Source of the DNA: Candidatus Peribacteria bacterium
Lineage (GTDB): Bacteria > Patescibacteriota > Gracilibacteria > Peribacterales > Peribacteraceae
Direction of reading: 5' to 3'
Assembly: GCA_009691405.1 (NCBI GenBank)
Contig: SICN01000010.1
Location: 1-35,120, forward strand
DNA: 35,120 nt
Made by a program: the position numbers and the translations under genes. The notes under the pieces are model-generated. The model was not told the origin of the DNA, ran no database searches, and saw only the letters and a program-made list of their open reading frames with translations. Position 1 is the first letter of the stretch. Each line of letters starts with the position of its first letter. This document shows positions 30,407 to 35,120 of the stretch, one piece after another.

Positions 30407-30877
30407 TCAGGCAGCTCCTACTGACAGTTCAGATATTTTTAACGTTCCATTTCCTAGGGCAATCACAGTTTCCCCCCACTCATTACTTTCTTGAGTAGTA
30501 GATCCTTTGACTGGAGCGAGGCTCGGCAATGTTTCTGTCGCATTTTGCACGCGTCGGAAAATTTCATAACTTTCATATCCACATCGATTTGCAACTGCAG
30601 CTCTACCTTTTTCCGTTTCCAATTCCACAGGATTTATTCCTTCGGTTGTTCCATCGGCTTTTTTACAGAGGATGTTTAGCATGGCAGGGAAGAGAAAGAA
30701 AAATAAGAAAAATTCTGAGTCGAAATATTTCGGAGTCTCGTTGAATGTGCTCCGATAGCAGGCGCAGTATGCCGAGCAAAAATACATCGTCAACATTTCA
30801 CGGGCGGTTTTATCATCTTTGGCTTTGAGAAGCTGAAAAATCATCGAAAAACCGGAAGCGATCTCACGAGTCCACAC
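30407..30877 (-). CDS. Hypothetical protein, up to 156 aa
   Basis: Unrecognised protein. From GTG 30877 (GGAG seven bases upstream) it has 156 residues: a polar helix, a cysteine-rich segment FCSAYCACY, a hydrophobic run (FFLFFFLFPAMLNIL, about 56-70) and a polar C-terminal half. ATG 30682 would give a 91-residue form lacking the Cys and hydrophobic parts. The local sequence around 30690-30780 is more AT-rich than most of the window. It converges with recR and is divergent from the methyltransferase gene. I accept it as a probable gene with an uncertain start. Confidence 0.4.
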   Translation of the reverse strand: MWTREIASGFSMIFQLLKAKDDKTAREMLTMYFCSAYCACYRSTFNETPKYFDSEFFLFFFLFPAMLNILCKKADGTTEGINPVELETEKGRAAVANRCGYESYEIFRRVQNATETLPSLAPVKGSTTQESNEWGETVIALGNGTLKISELSVGAA

Positions 30878-30944
30878 GAACGTTCTCCAAGAGCATTTGT
30901 TTTTCGCATTCCCTCCTCACCTCATTCCGTCTACCGTGATCCGT

Positions 30945-31526
30945 ATGAATCTAGTGACGCCTGAATGGCTCGTCTTCGCAAAAGTGTTTCTTAGGCATCC
31001 CTGGGATGTTTCTTCCATTTTTCGCACGCGTACGGCGGTCGCGAAGCGTCTTGCGGATCGAATTCGTGAGTGGCGACCACAGGTGATCGTCGAGTACGGA
31101 CCGGCGACGGGGTCGGTCTCCAGGGCGATTCTTGCGGGTGGAAAGCTGGCAGCGAGCTCATCTCTTCTCCTCATCGAGAAGACGCCGGAATTCGTCGAGT
31201 ATCTCAGGCGCACGCTCCACGATCCGCGTGTTTCCATCTTCCATCGATCTGCCACGGATGTCCTCAAAGTCCTCGCGGAGTGCGGTCTCGGAAAAGCTGA
31301 CTGCATTTTCTCGGGAATTCCGCTCACCCTCATACCTGTCGACAGTGCCGATGCCATTCTTCGGAACACGCGTGAAGCACTCAACGAAGACGGTCTGTTC
31401 GTCCAGTATGCTTTCAGACGCAACAATATGGAGGTGCTTCTCCGCCGGCATTTTCAAAATGTGCGGAGTAGGACGGAAATTTTCAACATTCCGCCGCTGA
31501 TGGTGTTCGAAGCGAGAAAAAATTAA
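30945..31526 (+). CDS. SAM-dependent methyltransferase (phospholipid N-methyltransferase-like)
   Basis: A 193-residue class I methyltransferase. VEYGPATGSVSRAIL (about 47-61) is the SAM-binding glycine motif, LLLIEKTPEFVEYLR holds the acidic residue that ends strand 2, and FSGIPLTLIP corresponds to the catalytic-site strand of PmtA-like enzymes. The ending FNIPPLMVFEARK matches that group. The substrate is not shown; phospholipid headgroups or other small molecules are possible. ATG 30945 has TACCGT (30932-30937) seven bases upstream. The stop overlaps that of the convergent SIMPL gene by four bases (TTAA). Confidence 0.78.
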   Translation: MNLVTPEWLVFAKVFLRHPWDVSSIFRTRTAVAKRLADRIREWRPQVIVEYGPATGSVSRAILAGGKLAASSSLLLIEKTPEFVEYLRRTLHDPRVSIFHRSATDVLKVLAECGLGKADCIFSGIPLTLIPVDSADAILRNTREALNEDGLFVQYAFRRNNMEVLLRRHFQNVRSRTEIFNIPPLMVFEARKN

Positions 31527-32281
31527 CGAAGTTCGTACGTCAGCGTGACGTTCGAGGTGATGTCTTGTTCCCCTGCGGGGATCGCCATCGCCGCATCGGC
31601 TTCCATCCCGCCCCCGCCCATTCCCATACCTTTCGCATACATCGGAACAGGTCCGCCGTAATTATTGTCTTCATTGAAAGCCGTCAATCGACCGAGGCTC
31701 ATGCCGAGAGCTTTTGCAAGGACGACTGCCTTTGCCTGCGCTTTCTCGATTGCCATTGTCCGGGTCTGCGCCTTCAAATCATCAGGCTTATCGATCGAGA
31801 AGCCGATACTCCCCGCCTGATTCGCCCCGGCATTCGTTGCGACCGTCAGAACATCGCCGATAATGTCCAAGTCACGCACCTTCACACTGAGCGACTGATT
31901 TGCCTGGAATCCGCGCGGCACTTGCGTGCCGTTGTTGTAATCGTAGACGGGGTTCAGCCAAAAGCTCTGCGTTGCAATGTCTTTCTCTGCGACTCCTGCT
32001 TTTTTGACGGCTACGAGTATCGCGGTCATGTTCTTTGTCACGAGTGCGATCGCCGCTTTGGCAGTCGGCTGTCTCCCGGTCTCGACACCGAAACTAAGTT
32101 GAGCGATGTCCGGAGCCGCCGAGACTTTCGCATCTGCAAAAACGGAGATCGTCGCCGGGTTTTGCTGCGGCGCTGTGACTTCCATGTTTTTGCCGGTGAG
32201 GTAGAAGACTCCGCCGATGATGACTGCCGCGAGCAGCGCCCAGACGGGCGGTCTCACGTTGATGGTAGAGTTGGATTCCAT
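31523..32281 (-). CDS. SIMPL-domain (DUF541) membrane-anchored protein
   Basis: A 252-residue protein with an N-terminal hydrophobic anchor (about 13-30) and an exported SIMPL domain. ATISVFADAKVSAAPDIAQLSFGVETG is the typical domain start, and the second half has the helix MAIEKAQAKAVVLAKALGMSLGRL, followed by a Gly/Met-rich loop (GMGMGGGGM) and a final strand. In other bacteria such proteins are linked to oxidative-stress tolerance or envelope integrity; the mechanism is unknown. ATG 32281 has TACACT ten bases upstream and TTGTGC 17 bases further. Confidence 0.85.
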   Translation of the reverse strand: MESNSTINVRPPVWALLAAVIIGGVFYLTGKNMEVTAPQQNPATISVFADAKVSAAPDIAQLSFGVETGRQPTAKAAIALVTKNMTAILVAVKKAGVAEKDIATQSFWLNPVYDYNNGTQVPRGFQANQSLSVKVRDLDIIGDVLTVATNAGANQAGSIGFSIDKPDDLKAQTRTMAIEKAQAKAVVLAKALGMSLGRLTAFNEDNNYGGPVPMYAKGMGMGGGGMEADAAMAIPAGEQDITSNVTLTYELR

Positions 32282-32291
32282 AATGATGGGA

Positions 32292-32320
32292 AGTGTAAGA
32301 GGGAATACAAGAAAGCACAA
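32292..32320 (-). promoter_or_regulatory. Promoter of the SIMPL gene
   Basis: On minus, TTGTGC (32320-32315), 17 bases, TACACT (32297-32292), then ten bases to ATG 32281. Confidence 0.5.
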
Positions 32321-32360
32321 TTGACGTTGTCATGTGTGAGACGTACGAATGGCGATATTC

Positions 32361-33140
32361 TTACATTTTTTTTGAGTACTTCGCATACCCCTCTTTTTCG
32401 AGCTTCTGTGCCAGTTCCGGTCCTCCGCTTTCGATAATATTGCCTGCGATCATCACGTGCACATGATCCGGAACAATGTACTCGAGAAGTCTCGCGTAGT
32501 GCGTGACGATGATCGCGGAGAAATCGGCGCCGCGCATGCTCTCCACACCTTCCGCAACGATCTTCAAGGCATCGACATCCAGTCCCGAATCTGTTTCATC
32601 GAGGAGCGCGAGGCGAGGCTTCAGGAGCCGCATCTGGAGGACTTCCGCTTTCTTCTTCTCACCGCCTGAGAAGCCTTGGTTCACACTTCGTTCCGCGAAT
32701 GTCGGATCCATGTGAAGCGCCTTCATTTCTTCTTCGAGTTGCAGCTTGAATTTCACCGGTGACATTTTGCGATACGCGGGGTCCCTAGTTTTTCTCTGCG
32801 CGTCACATGCAGCGAAGAGGAAATTCCGAAGGCTCACCCCCGCAAGTTCCTTTGGGTACTGGAAAGCGAGGAACATGCCGAGTCTCGCCCGCTCGTCTGC
32901 GGGAGACAGAAGAATCTCTTTTCCTGCAAAATGCAGGGAACCGCTTTTCACATCGTATGCGGGATGCCCCATGAGCGAGGAGACAAAGGTCGATTTTCCG
33001 GAACCGTTCGGCCCCATGATCGCATGAACCTCACCCCTCTTCACTGAGAGCGAGAGATTCTTGACGATGGGCTTCTCTCCGACAGAGACGGAGAGCGACC
33101 GGACGTCGAGGAGCGGCAGAGCGAGAGATGCTTTCGTCAT
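32361..33140 (-). CDS. sufC: Fe-S cluster assembly ATPase
   Basis: ABC-type ATPase that partners SufB and SufD in building Fe-S clusters on the scaffold. The 259-residue protein has Walker A GPNGSGKST (43-51), the Q-loop AFQYP, the signature GFSGGEKKKAE and Walker B LALLDETDSGLDVDAL; the last two are the SufC-specific forms that separate it from transporter ATPases. No sufB, sufD or sufS follows within the window, so the gene is detached from the usual operon. TATGAT (33154-33149) lies eight bases before ATG 33140. Divergent from a ferredoxin gene across 35 bases, with overlapping promoters. Confidence 0.93.
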   Translation of the reverse strand: MTKASLALPLLDVRSLSVSVGEKPIVKNLSLSVKRGEVHAIMGPNGSGKSTFVSSLMGHPAYDVKSGSLHFAGKEILLSPADERARLGMFLAFQYPKELAGVSLRNFLFAACDAQRKTRDPAYRKMSPVKFKLQLEEEMKALHMDPTFAERSVNQGFSGGEKKKAEVLQMRLLKPRLALLDETDSGLDVDALKIVAEGVESMRGADFSAIIVTHYARLLEYIVPDHVHVMIAGNIIESGGPELAQKLEKEGYAKYSKKM

Positions 33141-33169
33141 TTGACCGGATCATACCTCAAACGTAGGCT
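33141..33169 (+). promoter_or_regulatory. Ferredoxin promoter overlapping the sufC promoter
   Basis: TTGACC (33141-33146), 17 bases, TAGGCT (33164-33169), TGCCCT, then ATG 33176. The sufC -10 (33149-33154, minus) lies within this spacer, so RNA polymerase could not use both at once. Confidence 0.55.
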
Positions 33170-33175
33170 TGCCCT

Positions 33176-33463
33176 ATGTCGATTGTTACATTCATCCACC
33201 CCGATGGCACCGTGCAGAAGGTCGAAGGGAAAGAAGGCGATACGGTTCTCAAGATAGCGCTCGAAAGCGGTGTGCCGATGGAACATGCGTGCGGCGGCAA
33301 CGGTTTCTGCACGACGTGCATGTGTGATGTTGAGAATGGCATGGGCAATCTTTCTCCCAGGAACGATCGCGAAGAAAACATGGGCGTGACAGATGATCCG
33401 AAGAGGCTTTCGTGTCAGGCGAAGGTAAAAGGTGATGTGAGTGTGAGGTTACTGGAGGATTGA
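33176..33463 (+). CDS. [2Fe-2S] ferredoxin
   Basis: A 95-residue electron carrier. The cluster motif C-x5-C-x2-C is at Cys39, Cys45 and Cys48 (ACGGNGFCTTC), with the fourth ligand Cys80 (RLSCQAK); Cys50 is extra. The spacing fits the adrenodoxin/Isc-type group that supplies electrons for cluster assembly more than plant-type photosynthetic ferredoxins. Divergent placement next to sufC supports a link to Fe-S biogenesis. The start is fixed by the family N-terminus and a -10 six bases upstream. Two hairpins follow the stop codon. Confidence 0.9.
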   Translation: MSIVTFIHPDGTVQKVEGKEGDTVLKIALESGVPMEHACGGNGFCTTCMCDVENGMGNLSPRNDREENMGVTDDPKRLSCQAKVKGDVSVRLLED

Positions 33464-33480
33464 TATCACATTGAACCGTA

Positions 33481-33538
33481 GCGGAGGTTCGTAACCTCCG
33501 CGGCTTTGACGTAACCGCGGAAGATAGGGATCTTCCGC
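33481..33538. repeat. Tandem perfect hairpins between convergent genes
   Basis: GCGGAGGTT (33481-33489) pairs with AACCTCCGC (33493-33501), and GCGGAAGAT (33517-33525) pairs with ATCTTCCGC (33530-33538). Each is a perfect 9-base stem and both begin GCGGA. They lie between the ends of the ferredoxin and TPR genes. No T-run is present; a REP-like repeat or bidirectional 3' end is likely. Confidence 0.55.
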
Positions 33539-33544
33539 TGCGCC

Positions 33545-34312
33545 TTACTGCTTCGCTGCGAGTGCCGTTATTTTTTGCTTCACTCCTTCGTTGTAGGGCT
33601 CGATCTTATTGATGCGTCTGTAGACTTCCTCCGCTTTCGTCTTGTCTTCAAGTTGCACATAACACTCCGCGAGCAGGTGCATCAGTTCGGTGTCCCTGGA
33701 GAGTCTCTGGATTGCTTTCTCGAGAAGCGGTGCCGCTTCCTTGAATCGTTGTGCGGCAATGCACGCGCGTCCGAGTGCCGCGGAACGTTCGGGTGTCTGC
33801 GGGTCCAGATTCAGCGCCTCTTGATAGGCGAAGCAGGCGTCGACGTACTTCGCTTGCTTGTAGTACGCGAGCCCGAGATTGGCGTAAAAAGAGACATCCG
33901 ATCTCTTCGTTACGAGTTCTTTGTAGAGCGCTTCCGCCTTCGCTTCCCTTCCGGTCGTGAGGTAGAGCTTCCCAAGTTCCGCCTGCGTGTCGATGGCATC
34001 CGGATTGATCGTGAGAGCTTGGATCAAAAGGTGTTCTGCTTCGGCGTGGTTTTGGAGTGCGATTTCCTTCTCCGCAGAGCGCATCAGCGATCTCACTTTC
34101 TGGAGTTCGATAGCCGACGTGCGAGGATTCTTCCGAGGTTTTGCGGCGACCTGCTCGTCAACGATGGTTGCTCCGCGATCTTCGACGGATTGAAACCGCA
34201 TTTTCACCGATCGCACCAGTCGCCGTACTCCTCTGTTTCGAAGGAGGATTCTCCCAAGCAAGAGGGCGGCAATGCCAAGAAGCGCCGTGAGGAAGAGGAG
34301 AACGTACATCAT
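33545..34312 (-). CDS. Membrane-anchored TPR protein
   Basis: A 255-residue protein with one N-terminal transmembrane helix (about 3-24), a basic, probably cytoplasmic linker, and then five or so tetratricopeptide repeats from about residue 75 to the end (AEAEHLLIQALTINPDAIDTQ, AYYKQAKYVDACFAYQEAL, AAPLLEKAIQRL). TPR domains bind other proteins, so it is probably an assembly factor, but the partner is unknown. ATG 34312 has TAGACT (34328-34323) ten bases upstream, and this hexamer contains the stop codon of the clamp-loader gene. ATG 34309 directly after is an equally possible start. Confidence 0.8.
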   Translation of the reverse strand: MMYVLLFLTALLGIAALLLGRILLRNRGVRRLVRSVKMRFQSVEDRGATIVDEQVAAKPRKNPRTSAIELQKVRSLMRSAEKEIALQNHAEAEHLLIQALTINPDAIDTQAELGKLYLTTGREAKAEALYKELVTKRSDVSFYANLGLAYYKQAKYVDACFAYQEALNLDPQTPERSAALGRACIAAQRFKEAAPLLEKAIQRLSRDTELMHLLAECYVQLEDKTKAEEVYRRINKIEPYNEGVKQKITALAAKQ

Positions 34313-34322
34313 GGGACCGCGA

Positions 34323-34352
34323 AGTCTAGCACTCTGGAGACTCCACTGCCAA
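34323..34352 (-). promoter_or_regulatory. Promoter of the TPR gene within the holB-like end
   Basis: On minus, TTGGCA (34352-34347), 18 bases, TAGACT (34328-34323), then ten bases to ATG 34312. The TAG of the -10 is the stop codon of the upstream gene. Confidence 0.55.
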
Positions 34353-35120
34353 TGCAAATCGCTGCAGTAAAAGCCCGCGATGAGCGTTCGTTTCAAGCCC
34401 GGAAACCAAGTTCATGTACGCCGTGCAGAGTGCGGATCTCTTTGCGTCTTCGGGGTGTTCCCGGAGCGTCAGCCAAAGATGCAGCAGAAGTTCCTCCATG
34501 TTTTTCTTCGAATCCGCGTAGGTCATGATCCAGGAGAGTCTCTCGCTCAGGTTTCTCGCCTGCCAAAATTGTTTAGCTTGGCTGTGGAGTTGGCGCTTGC
34601 TTCTGAGCGCATCGGGATCTCCGAGCAATGAAAGCAGTTCTCCGGGAGCGCCTTGAGAGAGATGAAGTGCAAAGGCTCCATCATTATCTTCGTGACCCTC
34701 AAGAAGCGGACGCATCGATTTCTTCGGGAGCGGGTGGAAGCGAAGAATACGCGTTCGGGAGGCGACGGTCTTTAAGAGAGAGTGCTCACTCTCGGCAGTA
34801 AGGATGAAGACGACGCGAGGTGGGGGTTCCTCCAGCGCTTTCAGGAATGAGTTGGCGGCTGCGGACTGCATTCGTTCCACGGATCTGATGAGGCAGCACA
34901 GGTGCCGAGAGGATCCTGTTTCCATCAACCTCTGTCCGAGAGCCCGTATGTCTTCGATGCTGATCGAGTCGGTTTTTGCGGTCGGGGATTTGCTCCTATG
35001 TTGCTGAGAGACGTTCGAGTATTGCCCGATCACTTTCCAATCATCTTGTTTCTCTTCGATCCAGAGTTTATCGAGACAGAGGAGATCGGGGTGGATGAGT
35101 CTCTCCACTTGGTCTTTGAT
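34326..35120 (-). CDS. holB: DNA polymerase III delta-prime subunit, C-terminal part
   Basis: Clamp-loader subunit that helps open and load the beta clamp (dnaN, 13753). The frame is open to the window edge, so the N-terminal part is missing; a GTG at 35108 should not be taken as the start. Visible are ISIEDIRALGQRL, then AAANSFLKALEEPP, the hallmark of clamp-loader AAA+ subunits, VVFILTAE, and SRTRILRF (usually SRCQ). The C-terminal helical domain follows. The Walker A and zinc region cannot be checked because they lie outside. The delta-prime assignment is preferred over DnaX because of the short C-terminal domain and lack of a tau extension. Confidence 0.8.
   Translation of the reverse strand: MKDQVERLIHPDLLCLDKLWIEEKQDDWKVIGQYSNVSQQHRSKSPTAKTDSISIEDIRALGQRLMETGSSRHLCCLIRSVERMQSAAANSFLKALEEPPPRVVFILTAESEHSLLKTVASRTRILRFHPLPKKSMRPLLEGHEDNDGAFALHLSQGAPGELLSLLGDPDALRSKRQLHSQAKQFWQARNLSERLSWIMTYADSKKNMEELLLHLWLTLREHPEDAKRSALCTAYMNLVSGLETNAHRGLLLQRFALAVESPEC

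Noticed and set aside
1-35120. Alternative genetic code (UGA as glycine), as in some candidate phyla
   Set aside because: Many genes with clear family ends stop at TGA (murG, mfd-region neighbours, recR, the PP2C-like gene), and no family-conserved Gly is encoded by TGA.
1-35120. CRISPR array, prophage or insertion sequence
   Set aside because: No regular direct repeats with spacers, no transposase or integrase motifs and no phage structural genes were seen.

Overview
The window looks like a compact bacterial chromosome segment with no phage, insertion sequence or CRISPR array. Small intergenic gaps, single-copy housekeeping genes, TGA used as a stop codon, and the kind of proteins present (a degenerate PP2C-like membrane protein, sorting-signal surface proteins, a stand-alone ComEC-type hydrolase) suggest a member of the Candidate Phyla Radiation (Patescibacteria). 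A Peregrinibacteria/Peribacteria-like organism is my best guess. This is inference from gene style, not a phylogenetic result.

Layout. 1-590: the end of ssb, its terminator, and a small unknown gene. 587-7166 (minus): a cell-wall/translation block reading ftsW, murG, a cyclophilin lipoprotein, gltX, three small unknown genes, then murB. 7193-9559 (plus): lspA, murA and a degenerate beta-lactamase-fold protein. A tRNA-Arg(CCU) lies at 9563-9637 on minus. 9809-10482 is a secreted protein with a frameshift. 10521-14910 (minus): mfd and dnaN, followed by a 460-base AT-rich gap with repeated DnaA-box-like sites (candidate oriC). 15374-20971 (minus): sugar nucleotidyltransferase, ComEC-type hydrolase, fibronectin-type surface protein, cytidylyltransferase-like protein and a PP2C-like membrane protein. 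21236-23176: RNase J. 23260-25522 (minus): pyrB-pyrC. 25573-28188 (plus): flippase, anchored surface protein and prepilin peptidase. 28189-28526 is a structured non-coding stretch. 28527-31526: smpB, two unknown genes, recR, an unknown minus-strand gene and a methyltransferase. 31523-35120: a SIMPL protein, sufC, a [2Fe-2S] ferredoxin, a TPR membrane protein and the C-terminal part of a clamp-loader delta-prime subunit.

Functionally the window covers peptidoglycan precursor synthesis and septal wall assembly (murA, murB, murG, ftsW), lipoprotein and surface-protein processing (lspA, prepilin peptidase, two LPDSG proteins), replication and repair (ssb, dnaN, holB-like, recR, mfd), RNA and translation quality control (rnj, smpB, gltX, tRNA), early pyrimidine synthesis (pyrB, pyrC) and Fe-S chemistry (sufC, ferredoxin).

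The most striking pattern is regulatory. At about 23 genes a -10-like hexamer (TANNNT or close) sits only 6 to 10 bases before the start codon, often with a -35-like hexamer 17-18 bases further up. Transcription would then begin at or within a few bases of the start codon, so most mRNAs here should be leaderless. Shine-Dalgarno sites are rare and confined to a few genes (9809, 29218, probably 21236 and 30877). Other points of interest are the candidate origin, the mutually exclusive hairpins plus a nine-codon ORF at 28193-28341, and a long inverted repeat in the RNase J leader.
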